From positions 124,001 through 188,000 of the forward strand of contig NZ_FOUD01000004.1 of the NCBI RefSeq assembly GCF_900114765.1: 64,000 nucleotides of DNA. Reading direction: 5' to 3'. This document shows positions 1 to 8,653 of this stretch, piece by piece. Below the pieces are notes generated by a model, which searched no databases, was not told where the DNA came from, and was given only the letters and a program-made list of their open reading frames with translations. Numbering within the stretch: the stretch's first letter is position 1; every line of letters begins with the position of its first letter. A program made the translations under genes and the position numbers. The stretch is from Halopseudomonas pachastrellae (lineage in GTDB: Bacteria; Pseudomonadota; Gammaproteobacteria; Pseudomonadales; Pseudomonadaceae).

Positions 1-387
1 TGGCAGCACGTGCTGGAGCCGCTATGCGGCTATCTGTTGCTTGCCCAGCGGCTGCTGAGCAAGCCTGACGAGAACATTGAAGCGTGGAATTTCGGGCCTG
101 ACGCGGCCGGTGTGGTCAGTGTCGGTGAGCTGGTCGAGCGGCTCGCCCGGCTTTGGCGAACAGGGCCAGTGAGTTGGCGGGTTGCCGAGCAGACGCAACC
201 CCATGAAGCCTCCCTCTTGGCGCTGGACTCCTCCCGTGCCGGCCAACTGCTGGGCTGGCGCAACCGCTGGGATGTGGAAGCCGCATTGCAGCGCACGCTT
301 GAGTGGCATTGGGGATGGCAAGAGGGTGCTGATCTGGTTGAGTTGTGCAGGCAGCAGATACGGAGCTATGAAAGGGCGCTGCCATGA
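1..387 (+). CDS. rfbG: CDP-glucose 4,6-dehydratase, C-terminal part (5' end outside window)
   Basis: The first 128 codons in the window are open from base 1 and lack a start, so the gene begins upstream. The tail (WQHVLEPL, WNFGP, then LGW and a closing helix) is characteristic of the C-terminus of CDP-glucose 4,6-dehydratase, an extended SDR that turns CDP-glucose into CDP-4-keto-6-deoxyglucose. The SDR catalytic residues lie outside the window. Its stop overlaps the start of rfbH (ATGA), and rfbG-rfbH is the standard pair of the CDP-3,6-dideoxyhexose pathway. That partner makes the identification fairly safe despite the truncation. Confidence 0.82.
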   Translation, partial: WQHVLEPLCGYLLLAQRLLSKPDENIEAWNFGPDAAGVVSVGELVERLARLWRTGPVSWRVAEQTQPHEASLLALDSSRAGQLLGWRNRWDVEAALQRTLEWHWGWQEGADLVELCRQQIRSYERALP

Positions 388-1706
388 GTGATGCGAGAAA
401 GCAGGCGCTACGAGAGGAAATAGCCCAGAAGGTGAGGGAGTATGCTGATCTGAGCTTTGCCGCGCCCGAGTTTGTTCTGGGGCAGACGACGGTGCCGCCG
501 TCAGGCAAGGTGATCGGCGCGCCCGAGCTGGAGATGATGACCGACGCGGTGCTGGACGGCTGGCTGACCACCGGGCGCTTTAACGCCGCATTTGAAAAAC
601 GGTTGGCCCATTATCTGGGCCGGCGCTGTGTGCTGACTACCAACTCCGGCTCATCAGCCAATCTGCTGGCCTTTTGCGCCTTGACCTCTCCTCGACTGGG
701 CGAGCGCGCCATATTGCCGGGCGATGAGGTGATCGCGGTTGCCGCCGGCTTTCCTACCACGGTCAACCCGATTATTCAGTGCGGTGCGGTGCCGGTGTTT
801 GTGGATATTGACCTGGCCACCTGCAATATCGACTCGTCGCAAATCGAGGCGGCGATCAGCCCCAAGACCAAGGCCATCATGCTGGCTCATACACTTGGCA
901 ACCCGTTTGATCTGGCAACCGTACGCGCCTTGTGTGACAAGTACGGCCTGTGGCTGGTAGAGGATTGTTGCGACGCCCTGGGCGCGCATTACGACGGTAA
1001 GATGGTCGGCTCCTTTGGCGATATTGGCACCTTGAGCTTTTACCCTGCGCACCACATCACCATGGGTGAGGGCGGCGCTGTATTCACCAACAAGCCGCTG
1101 CTGAAACGGATCATGGAGTCCTTCCGGGACTGGGGGCGCGACTGTTACTGCCCACCGGGCGAGGATAATACCTGCGGCAAGCGCTTCGACTGGCAACTGG
1201 GTGCTCTGCCGGCCGGGTATGACCATAAGTACACCTATGCCCACCTTGGCTACAACCTCAAGATCACCGATATGCAGGCTGCCTGCGCCTTGGCGCAAAT
1301 GGACCGAGTCGACGAGTTTATTGCTGCCCGGCGTCGCAACTTTGCCTGGTTGCACAAGCGTCTTTCCGGCTTGTCGGACTACTTGATTCTTCCTGAAGCA
1401 ACGCCTGGCAGCGATCCTTCCTGGTTTGGCTTTGTGCTGACCCTGCGTGATGGCGAACGGCATCGCCGGGTTGATCTGCTACCGTTTCTCGACAGCCAGG
1501 GCGTGGGCACGCGCTTGCTGTTTGCCGGCAACCTGTTGCGTCAGCCCTATATGCAGGGCAGAACTTATCGCTCTGTCGGTGATTTGCCGGTGACTGAGAA
1601 AGTCATGCGCGACACCTTCTGGGTAGGTATATGGCCGGGGTTGGGGGGGCCGCACCTGGAGCATATCGCCCGCAGTCTTGAGACGTTTTTTGCGAGGATT
1701 GTGTGA
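384..1706 (+). CDS. rfbH: CDP-4-keto-6-deoxyglucose 3-dehydrase (E1, RfbH)
   Basis: A 440-residue protein of the DegT/DnrJ aminotransferase fold that removes the 3-hydroxyl of CDP-4-keto-6-deoxyglucose using PMP and an iron-sulfur cluster. Two family hallmarks are visible. The PLP lysine is replaced by histidine in SFYPAHHITMGEGG (about H223). Cys196, 254, 256 and 264 reproduce the C-X57-C-X1-C-X7-C ligand pattern of E1 for its [2Fe-2S] cluster. The start overlaps the rfbG stop (ATGA). The flavin reductase partner (E3, RfbI/AscD) is not in the window and may lie upstream. Both diagnostic features are intact, so I am confident. Confidence 0.95.
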   Translation: MSDARKQALREEIAQKVREYADLSFAAPEFVLGQTTVPPSGKVIGAPELEMMTDAVLDGWLTTGRFNAAFEKRLAHYLGRRCVLTTNSGSSANLLAFCALTSPRLGERAILPGDEVIAVAAGFPTTVNPIIQCGAVPVFVDIDLATCNIDSSQIEAAISPKTKAIMLAHTLGNPFDLATVRALCDKYGLWLVEDCCDALGAHYDGKMVGSFGDIGTLSFYPAHHITMGEGGAVFTNKPLLKRIMESFRDWGRDCYCPPGEDNTCGKRFDWQLGALPAGYDHKYTYAHLGYNLKITDMQAACALAQMDRVDEFIAARRRNFAWLHKRLSGLSDYLILPEATPGSDPSWFGFVLTLRDGERHRRVDLLPFLDSQGVGTRLLFAGNLLRQPYMQGRTYRSVGDLPVTEKVMRDTFWVGIWPGLGGPHLEHIARSLETFFARIV

Positions 1707-2401
1707 TGCGCGCCTATATCCTGTGCGGAGGGTTGGGGACGCGTCTGCGTGAGGTGACCAAGGGCAGACAGAAGGCCATGGTTGACGTTAACGGCGAGCC
1801 GTTTTTGCTGCTGCTATTGAGGCAGCTCAAGGCCGCCGGTATAGAGCATGCGGTGCTCTGCGCCGGGTACCGTGCTGATCAGCTGGAGACAATGCTCGCA
1901 GACCTGTCGCAAGGCGCTGAGTTACCGCTGGACCTGGTCATCGAGCCGCATCCGCTTGGGACCGGCGGGGCGCTACTCAACGCCCTGCAGCAGCATCCTG
2001 TAGATGCGCCCTATCTGGTGCTCAATGCCGATACCTATCTCACTCATGATGCCTTCCGCTTGCGCAGCGATGGTGTCGACAGTGTGATAGTGGGGGTGGA
2101 AGCGGTCGATCGTGCGCGCTTCGGCAGTCTGCGGGTAGCGGATGATGGGCATGTGCTCGAGTTGTTGGAAAAAGGCGAGACTGGCCCAGGATTGGTTAAC
2201 GCCGGAGTGTATTGTTTCACCCCTGCCGCAATGGCTGGGGAGCAACCGCGTCCCTGTTCGATGGAGCTGGACCTTTTACCGGCACTGATAGCGCGTGGCG
2301 AGCTGCGAGCCGCTCCCTACGCTGGCTCTTTTGTCGATATTGGAACCCCGGAGGCACTTGCCGCCTTCAAAGCCTCCTCGGATAGGAGTGCGCAGCAATG
2401 A
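1706..2401 (+). CDS. Sugar-phosphate nucleotidyltransferase (HddC-like)
   Basis: A 231-residue nucleotidyltransferase with the N-terminal nucleotide-binding motif LCGGLGTRLREVT, the lysine-containing KAMVDVNGEPF segment, a GTGGAL substrate loop and the metal-binding LNADTY. It resembles D-glycero-D-manno-heptose 1-phosphate guanylyltransferases (HddC) and related short sugar-1-P nucleotidyltransferases. ATG at 1706 overlaps the rfbH stop by one base. A GTG one codon earlier is possible. The next gene encodes an HddA-like kinase, so the two probably phosphorylate and activate one sugar. The nucleotide and sugar cannot be read from sequence. Confidence 0.8.
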   Translation: MRAYILCGGLGTRLREVTKGRQKAMVDVNGEPFLLLLLRQLKAAGIEHAVLCAGYRADQLETMLADLSQGAELPLDLVIEPHPLGTGGALLNALQQHPVDAPYLVLNADTYLTHDAFRLRSDGVDSVIVGVEAVDRARFGSLRVADDGHVLELLEKGETGPGLVNAGVYCFTPAAMAGEQPRPCSMELDLLPALIARGELRAAPYAGSFVDIGTPEALAAFKASSDRSAQQ

Positions 2402-3762
2402 GCCGGTTACTGGATATGCTCACGGTCCGGGTGGATGAGACGATTCTTGACGCGGTGAAGTGCATCGAGTCGGGAGACCTGCAGATTGCCTTTGTCGTTG
2501 AGGCGCAAGAGCGTCTGGTGGGGGTCGTGACCAACGGTGATGTGCGGCGTTATTTGCTGCAGGGCGGCGACACCAAGCTGCCGGTCACCGCGTGCATGAA
2601 TCGCAACTTCCGCGCGGTTGGACTGGGCGCCACGCGTGAGCAGTTGTTGAAAACCTTTGATTTGGGCTACAACGCGCTGCCAGGGTTGGACGCCAACGGG
2701 CGTCTTTGCGAGATTTATACCCGACAAATGACGGCTAGCCCGGAAGTGCCGGTGCTGGCGCGTGCTCGTGCGCCGGTGCGAATGAGTTTTTGTGGCGGCG
2801 GCGCGGATCTGACCTACTTCTTTGTTGATCATCCTGCTGCCGTGCTCAGTTGCACGGTAGGGCTCTACGCGCACGCGACACTGGTACCGCGCGATGACGC
2901 CAGTGTGCATATCTACTCCGAGGATATTGCGCACGAGGAGCATTACCCGAGTTTGTCGCAGCTGCTGACAAGTGAGCACAAGAGCCTGCTGGCAACTATT
3001 GTCTCGGTCATTCGGCCTGCCTATGGTTTTGATCTCTATTTGCGGTCTGATTTTTCCGTGGGGTCTGGTCTGGGCGGCTCCTCGGCGGCAACCACGGCGA
3101 TCATCGCAGCCTTCAATGAGCTGCGACAGGATCGTTGGAATACCTATGAAATAGCCGAGTTGGCCTTTCAGGCAGAGCGGCTGTGCTTTGGCATTGCCGG
3201 CGGCTGGCAGGATCAGTACGCGTCTGCGTTCGGCGGCTTCAATCTGATCGAGTTCGAGAACCAGCGTAACCTGGTGCACCCCATACGCCTTGAAGAGGCG
3301 GCCCGGTTCGAGCTGGAGGCCTGCCTGGTGCTTTGCGACACGGGCGCGCTGCATGACTCGGGACAATTGCACGAAATGCAGCGCCAGGAAATGGAGGCGG
3401 AGCTTTCGCAGACCGATCTACTGCGCGAAAGCGTGACGCTGTGTCGGCGAATGCACCGTCACCTCATTCGCTGCGAGCTGTTTGATTTTGGCCTATGCCT
3501 GCATGAAGCCTGGATGCTTAAAAAGCAGTTTTCCTCCGCCGTTAGCGACGACAAACTGGATGATATTTACGCCAAGGCGAGGGGTGCAGGCGCACTCGGT
3601 GGCAAGTTGCTGGGGGCCGGCGCCGGCGGCTTTTTCCTGTTCTATGTACAGCCCCAACATCGTCAGGCAGTTGTTCGTGCCATGCATGAGATAGGCTGCT
3701 CGACAACCAATTTTCGATTTGAATCCAGTGGCGTGACCTCATGGCGGACAAAAATACAATGA
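2398..3762 (+). CDS. CBS-domain / GHMP sugar kinase fusion (HddA-like)
   Basis: A 454-residue fusion. Residues 1 to about 115 form a CBS pair (TILDAVKCIESGDLQIAFVV, GVVTNGDVRRYLL, then a second repeat ending in a linker). Residues from about 120 onward are a GHMP kinase with the N-terminal RAPVRMSFCGGGAD strand, the ATP loop SVGSGLGGSSA and a C-terminal GAGAGGFFLF motif, closest in style to D-glycero-D-manno-heptose 7-phosphate kinase HddA or fucose-type kinases. CBS pairs usually bind adenosine ligands, so nucleotide control of the kinase is plausible but inferred. CBS pairs in glycan clusters are more often attached to the nucleotidyltransferase. Here that enzyme is the separate upstream gene, which overlaps this one by ATGA. 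No gmhA or gmhB is present. Confidence 0.82.
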   Translation: MSRLLDMLTVRVDETILDAVKCIESGDLQIAFVVEAQERLVGVVTNGDVRRYLLQGGDTKLPVTACMNRNFRAVGLGATREQLLKTFDLGYNALPGLDANGRLCEIYTRQMTASPEVPVLARARAPVRMSFCGGGADLTYFFVDHPAAVLSCTVGLYAHATLVPRDDASVHIYSEDIAHEEHYPSLSQLLTSEHKSLLATIVSVIRPAYGFDLYLRSDFSVGSGLGGSSAATTAIIAAFNELRQDRWNTYEIAELAFQAERLCFGIAGGWQDQYASAFGGFNLIEFENQRNLVHPIRLEEAARFELEACLVLCDTGALHDSGQLHEMQRQEMEAELSQTDLLRESVTLCRRMHRHLIRCELFDFGLCLHEAWMLKKQFSSAVSDDKLDDIYAKARGAGALGGKLLGAGAGGFFLFYVQPQHRQAVVRAMHEIGCSTTNFRFESSGVTSWRTKIQ

Positions 3763-5654
3763 CTGGCGCAAGCATGGATATCGGTGGGTTTTCCGTCGGC
3801 AGTGATCGGATATTCGTTATTGCCGAGGTGGGCAATAATCACAATGGCTCGCTCGATCTCGCCAAGCAGCTGGTCAATGCTGCCATCGCGGTGGGTGCCG
3901 ACTGCGTCAAGTTTCAGCTGCGCAACCGCGCCGCACTCTACCGCAGCAAGGCTGATGGCTCACGTGCCGAAGACCTGGGTGTGGAGTACATTCAGGACCT
4001 GCTGGACAAGGTCGAGCTGACACTGGCAGAGCACAGGGAGTTGCGCGACTACTGTTCGAGCCAAGATATTCTTTATCTCTGCACGCCTTGGGATGAGGCC
4101 AGTGTTGATGCGCTGGCCGACTTCGACCTGCCTGCGGTCAAACTGGCTTCGGCAGATTTGTGCAATCCCTACCTGATTGCCAAGGCAGCGACCTTGGGCA
4201 AGCCGATGATTCTCTCCACGGGTATGTCATACGAGCATGAGGTGGTGGCTGCGATTGAGCAATTGCGAGCCTTGCAGGTGCCTTTTGCCTTGCTGCATTG
4301 CAATAGTGCCTATCCGGCGCCTGAGACGGATATTCAGCTCAGTTACATTGCTCGCTTGCGTGAACTGCACGGTTTGGTTGGCTATTCGGGGCATGAGCGA
4401 GGCATTGCCATTTCATTTGCCGCGGTCGCATTGGGTGCCAAGTTGCTTGAGCGACACATCACGCTGGATCGGAATATGGAAGGGCCGGACCACCTGGCAA
4501 GCCTTGAGCCAACCGAGTTCAAGCAATTGGTAGACGGCGTTCGACAACTGGAAAAGGCGCTACCCTGCGCAGGTATGCAACGTCAGGTTAGTCAGGGAGA
4601 GCTGCTTAACCGCGAGAATCTCGGCAAGAGCGTGATAGCCGCCACCAAGATCAACGCAGGGGAAGTGTTCACGCAGGATAAGCTGCGGATTGCCAGCCCC
4701 GGTCAGGGAGTGCCTCCCTATCGTCTAGCAGACCTGCTGGGGCGTTCTGCTTGCCGTGATATTGAACAGGGCGACTTCCTGTTCGAGAGTGATATTGCCG
4801 GTGCAGGGCAGGAACAGTTGGTGTTTGACTTGCCGATACGCTGGGGCGTTCCAGTACGTTACCACGATTTTTTGCAGTATCGCGCGCGTGTCTCACCCGA
4901 TTTGTTTGAGTTTCACCTCTCGTATCGCGACTTGTCGGTCGACCCTGAACCCTATCTCGAAACGGTTACCTGCAATCGGTTGGTCGTGCATGCGCCTGAA
5001 CTATTCGAGAATAGTGAGCTGCTTGATCTGGTTGCCGAGGATGAAGCCTATCGGCAGCGCTCCATCGTCAACCTGCAGCGGGTGGTGGATGCGACTCAGC
5101 GTATTGCCGCTTTTTTCCCGCAGGCAGATGCGCAGCTGATTGTGGCCAACGTGGGTGGCTTTTCCGCTGACGCGCCGCTGCCCGTGGAGCAGCGCGAGGC
5201 GCTTTACGCGCGCTTTCGCGACTCGCGCGCGCAGATTGACTTTGGCTCCACCGAGCTAATTCCGCAGAACATGGCGCCGTTCCCCTGGCACTTTGGTGGC
5301 CAACGCCACCAGAACATCTTCATGATGCCGGACGAGCTGGCGCAAAAGGCGCAGGAATTGGAGTTGCGCCTTTGTCTGGATCTCTCCCATTTACAGATGA
5401 CTTGTTTTCACTTTGGTTTGGATTTTCAGCAGGCATTGCGGCGCTTGTTACCCCTGTCCGCTCATCTGCATGTGGCCGATGCCAAAGGCTCCAACGGCGA
5501 AGGCGTACTGATGGGCACAGGCGATGTGGACTGGCCGGCCACCTGGGCGCAGGTCGGGGCCAGCGATGTCAGCTTCATCCCAGAAGTCTGGCAAGGCCAC
5601 AAGGATCATGGTGCTGGGTTTTGGTCAGCGTTGGCCTACTTGCAATCTTTATGA
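3759..5654 (+). CDS. NeuB-type nonulosonate synthase fused to a sugar isomerase-like TIM barrel
   Basis: A large fusion of about 630 residues. The N-terminal half is a sialic-acid-synthase-type barrel, condensing PEP with an aldose, with IAEVGNNHNGS, KLASADLCNPYLI, LSTGMS, GYSGHERG and LERHITLDRNMEGPDH, followed by an SAF/antifreeze-like domain (GKSVIAATKINAGEVF). From about residue 355 a second TIM barrel follows with LDLSHLQM, LHVADAKG and GTGDVDW, typical of xylose-isomerase-like sugar-phosphate isomerase/epimerases. ATG at 3759 overlaps the upstream stop as ATGA. In-frame ATGs at 3741 and 3774 are alternatives. No NeuA-type CMP transferase is seen in the window. The exact product (sialic, legionaminic, pseudaminic or other acid) cannot be assigned. 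Confidence 0.82.
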   Translation: MTGASMDIGGFSVGSDRIFVIAEVGNNHNGSLDLAKQLVNAAIAVGADCVKFQLRNRAALYRSKADGSRAEDLGVEYIQDLLDKVELTLAEHRELRDYCSSQDILYLCTPWDEASVDALADFDLPAVKLASADLCNPYLIAKAATLGKPMILSTGMSYEHEVVAAIEQLRALQVPFALLHCNSAYPAPETDIQLSYIARLRELHGLVGYSGHERGIAISFAAVALGAKLLERHITLDRNMEGPDHLASLEPTEFKQLVDGVRQLEKALPCAGMQRQVSQGELLNRENLGKSVIAATKINAGEVFTQDKLRIASPGQGVPPYRLADLLGRSACRDIEQGDFLFESDIAGAGQEQLVFDLPIRWGVPVRYHDFLQYRARVSPDLFEFHLSYRDLSVDPEPYLETVTCNRLVVHAPELFENSELLDLVAEDEAYRQRSIVNLQRVVDATQRIAAFFPQADAQLIVANVGGFSADAPLPVEQREALYARFRDSRAQIDFGSTELIPQNMAPFPWHFGGQRHQNIFMMPDELAQKAQELELRLCLDLSHLQMTCFHFGLDFQQALRRLLPLSAHLHVADAKGSNGEGVLMGTGDVDWPATWAQVGASDVSFIPEVWQGHKDHGAGFWSALAYLQSL

Positions 5655-5665
5655 GGAATTCAGTT

Positions 5666-6844
5666 ATGTTGGACACCCCCTTGAGCCAGCGTCTGGAAAG
5701 CTTGTTGTCTGAGCCGTTGGAAGTGGTACGCCGCCGCCAGCAGCATAGTCTAGAGCAGTTGATTGGCGGGCTGGATTCTCCTTTCGTTCTTTTTGGCGCC
5801 AGCCATCTGGGTCGCAAGGCTCTGGTGGCCCTCAAACAGATGGGATTTGTGCCGCGTGCGTTTATCGACAACAACCCTGCGGTGTGGGGCACAGAGATTG
5901 ACGCCGTGCCGGTAATGAGCCCGACGCAGCTCGCCGAGCAAGACAAGGACAATCTGCCTAGTGTGATCTGCACTATCTGGAGCGGACATATCAGCGATCG
6001 TATGTCAGACCGTCTTGTACCGCTGCGACAGAGGGGGTTCAAGCGGATCGCGCTATTTGGTCATCTTGCTTGGCGATATCCCGATACCTTTTTGCCCCAC
6101 TACTCGCTGGACTTGCCAGAGAAGGTCATCCTGCAGGCTGAGCAGGTAAGAAGGGCTTTTTCTTTGCTATGTGACGAGCAGTCCAGGCAGATGTTCGTGG
6201 ATCATGTCGAGTGGCGCTTGTCGCTTGATCACGATTTGCTGCCGATTGCCTCCGCCCGGCAAATTTATTTCGATGATCATTTCAGCACCCGTATTGTCGA
6301 CGAGGTGATATACGACGTTGGCGCATTTGACGGCGACACCGTCAAGGACTACTTGTCAACGGGGCGTGGGTACCGCGAGATTCACTGCTTTGAACCTGAA
6401 GCCAGTAACTATTCCAAGCTGACCGCCCGCCTGGCGCAGCTCTCTCTGTCGAATGTACATGCCCATTCTACTGCGGTGGGCGATTGCGCAGGCGAATCCC
6501 GTATTGAAGCTGAGCAGGGCGCATCTTCACGGGTTGGACACGGTGACCAAGTGGTGCGTATGACCACGCTCGATCAGATGAGCACCACCGGACTGCCTCC
6601 TACGTTTATCAAAATCGATATCGAAGGTTTTGAGCCGCAATGTCTGGCTGGTGGCCGTCGGGTGATTTCTGAGTGCCACCCGGTGATCGCGGTATGTGTG
6701 TATCACGAGCAAGATCATCTGTGGAGCATCCCGCTGCAATTGCACGAATACTATCCGCACTACCACTTCAGTCTCTGCCCGCACTTGGCGGAGGGCTGGG
6801 ACCTAGTGCTGTATGCCGTGCCGAAAGACCGCCTTCCAACTTGA
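5666..6844 (+). CDS. FkbM-family methyltransferase with N-terminal Rossmann-like domain
   Basis: A 392-residue two-domain protein. Residues about 35-140 look like a small nucleotide/CoA-binding Rossmann unit (FVLFGASHLGRKAL, RAFIDNNP, VICTIWSGH). Residues about 205-390 form an FkbM S-adenosylmethionine methyltransferase (VIYDVGAFDGDT, IHCFEPEASNY, FIKIDIEGFE). FkbM enzymes O-methylate sugars in glycans and natural products. The start is the ATG at 5666 with a GAGGA ribosome site 8 bases upstream. The open frame continues much further 5', but only inside the neeighbouring coding region. A second FkbM protein ends this island. The substrate is unknown. Confidence 0.82.
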   Translation: MLDTPLSQRLESLLSEPLEVVRRRQQHSLEQLIGGLDSPFVLFGASHLGRKALVALKQMGFVPRAFIDNNPAVWGTEIDAVPVMSPTQLAEQDKDNLPSVICTIWSGHISDRMSDRLVPLRQRGFKRIALFGHLAWRYPDTFLPHYSLDLPEKVILQAEQVRRAFSLLCDEQSRQMFVDHVEWRLSLDHDLLPIASARQIYFDDHFSTRIVDEVIYDVGAFDGDTVKDYLSTGRGYREIHCFEPEASNYSKLTARLAQLSLSNVHAHSTAVGDCAGESRIEAEQGASSRVGHGDQVVRMTTLDQMSTTGLPPTFIKIDIEGFEPQCLAGGRRVISECHPVIAVCVYHEQDHLWSIPLQLHEYYPHYHFSLCPHLAEGWDLVLYAVPKDRLPT

Positions 6845-6864
6845 CCTGTGCTGTGAGTAACCCC

Positions 6865-8652
6865 ATGCGTGTTGCCGACTATATATTTGAGTTCATTGCC
6901 AAGCAGGGCGTGGAGCATATTTTCTTTCTACCTGGCGGTGGCGCGATGCACTTGAATAATGCGCTTTATCGTCAGACTCGGCTGACGCCTGTCAGTATGT
7001 TGCACGAGCAAGGTGCGGCGATAGCGGCGGAGGGCTATGCGCGCACCTCGGGCGGTATCGGCGTGTGTCTCGTGACCTCCGGCCCCGGAGCAACCAATGC
7101 CCTCACGGGGCTGGCAGGAGCCTGGTTCGAATCGACCCCGACACTCTTTGTTTCAGGCCAGGTAAAGCGTGCGGATCTGAAGGGCGACAGCGGCCTGCGC
7201 CAACTGGGTACTCAGGAGCTGGATATCGTCAGTGTGGCTGGGCCCTTGAGCAAGTATTCAGTATGCCTGCTGGATCCCTTGCGCGTGCGTTATGAACTGG
7301 AGAAAGCCCTGCATCTGATGCTCAGCGGACGTAAGGGCCCGGCATGGATTGACGTGCCTCTGGATGTGCAGGCAACCGAGATAGATCCACAGCAGCTGGA
7401 AGGCTTCATCCCGGATGAGACTGAGCTGCTGCTGCCGGATGAAGCGGCACTGGCACGGCTGATCGATCGGTTGCGGTCCGCGCAGCGTCCGGTACTGCTG
7501 GTCGGCAATGGCGTGCACGCAGCCGGGGCAGAGGCTGAGCTGCGGCAACTTATTGAGAGCTTGCGCATCCCGACCCTGACGACCTGGATTGGCGGTGATC
7601 TGTTGGAGCATGATCACCCGCTTTACGCGGGTCGCTGTGGCACGGTCGCGCCGCGTGGCCCTAACTTCTCGGTACAAAATGCCGACATGGTGCTGGCCAT
7701 TGGCTGCCGGATGGATTTTTCCATTACTGGCTTCAACCGCAAGCACTTTGCCCGTGGCGCCGAGATCGTCGTGGTTGATGTGGATCCCGCCGAGATAGCC
7801 AAACTGGGTGATATGCCAGACGAACGCTTTGTTTGCGACGCAAAGGTCTTTATCCAGCAGTTGCAGCGGGTCAGTGCGGGAGCCTCCCTGAAGTGCGATG
7901 CATGGCGTTCGCGCTGCGCCGAATGGAAGGCATCCTACCCTGTTGTGCTGGATGAGTATCGACAGCCGAGTGACTATGTTAATACCTACGTATTTACCGA
8001 AGTGCTTTCCGAGTTACTCGTTGAGGGCGACCAGATTATCCCCGGCAGTTCAGGTGCAGCGCTGGACACCTTCTGGCTGGCGCTGCGCCTTAAGCGCGGC
8101 CAGCGAGCGGTTGCCACCGGTGGACTTGGCTCCATGGGCTACGGGTTGCCTGCCTCCATCGGCGGGTGCCTGGGTAGCGGCAGCCGCCGTACGGTTTCCA
8201 TCGATGGCGATGGCGGCTTTGTGATGAATATTCAGGAGTTGGAAGTGGTTCGGCGCCTGCAGCTGCCAATCAAATATTTTGTGCTCAATAACAACGGTTA
8301 TGCGTCAATTCGCGCATCCCAGGGCGGCTATTTCAAGCAGACAATTGGCTGTGACCCAACCTCTGGCCTGACGTTGCCGGACATTTCGGCTTTGGCCGCG
8401 GCCTTTGGTCTACCCGTCTTGCGGGTCGATGGCACTGGCGACCTGCGCGCTACTATTGGGCAGGCGCTGGTGCATGAGGGGCCTGTGGTGTGTGAAGTGA
8501 TGGTCGAGCCGGATCAAGCAATTGGCCCGCGCATAACCTCGCGCATCGGACAGAACGGCGCCATGGTTTCCAGCCCGCTGGAAGACCTCTTTCCCTTCCT
8601 GGAGCGTGATGAACTGCGCGCCAATATGCTTATCCCGTTGGTGGAGGACTGA
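6865..8652 (+). CDS. ThDP-dependent acetolactate-synthase-like enzyme of glycan island (possible YerE type)
   Basis: A 595-residue three-domain thiamine-diphosphate enzyme. The activating glutamate is in LHEQGAAIAAEGYAR, the ThDP/Mg motif starts at GDGGFVMN and ends with LNNNGYASIR, and VTSGPGATN completes the pyrimidine domain. It resembles the catalytic subunit of acetolactate synthase but has no small-subunit gene and sits among sugar genes. In Yersinia, YerE is such an enzyme and transfers a two-carbon unit from pyruvate to C4 of CDP-4-keto-3,6-dideoxyglucose, the product of RfbG/RfbH and E3. The presence of rfbG-rfbH here suggests the same chemistry, but this is inference. The start chosen is ATG 6865, where homology to the family begins. 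Confidence 0.8.
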   Translation: MRVADYIFEFIAKQGVEHIFFLPGGGAMHLNNALYRQTRLTPVSMLHEQGAAIAAEGYARTSGGIGVCLVTSGPGATNALTGLAGAWFESTPTLFVSGQVKRADLKGDSGLRQLGTQELDIVSVAGPLSKYSVCLLDPLRVRYELEKALHLMLSGRKGPAWIDVPLDVQATEIDPQQLEGFIPDETELLLPDEAALARLIDRLRSAQRPVLLVGNGVHAAGAEAELRQLIESLRIPTLTTWIGGDLLEHDHPLYAGRCGTVAPRGPNFSVQNADMVLAIGCRMDFSITGFNRKHFARGAEIVVVDVDPAEIAKLGDMPDERFVCDAKVFIQQLQRVSAGASLKCDAWRSRCAEWKASYPVVLDEYRQPSDYVNTYVFTEVLSELLVEGDQIIPGSSGAALDTFWLALRLKRGQRAVATGGLGSMGYGLPASIGGCLGSGSRRTVSIDGDGGFVMNIQELEVVRRLQLPIKYFVLNNNGYASIRASQGGYFKQTIGCDPTSGLTLPDISALAAAFGLPVLRVDGTGDLRATIGQALVHEGPVVCEVMVEPDQAIGPRITSRIGQNGAMVSSPLEDLFPFLERDELRANMLIPLVED

Positions 8653-8653
8653 G

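Noticed and set aside
6865-8652. Housekeeping acetolactate synthase (ilvB/ilvI)
   Set aside because: There is no regulatory-subunit gene or other branched-chain amino-acid gene nearby. It is embedded in a sugar operon, so a glycan-specific ThDP enzyme is preferred.
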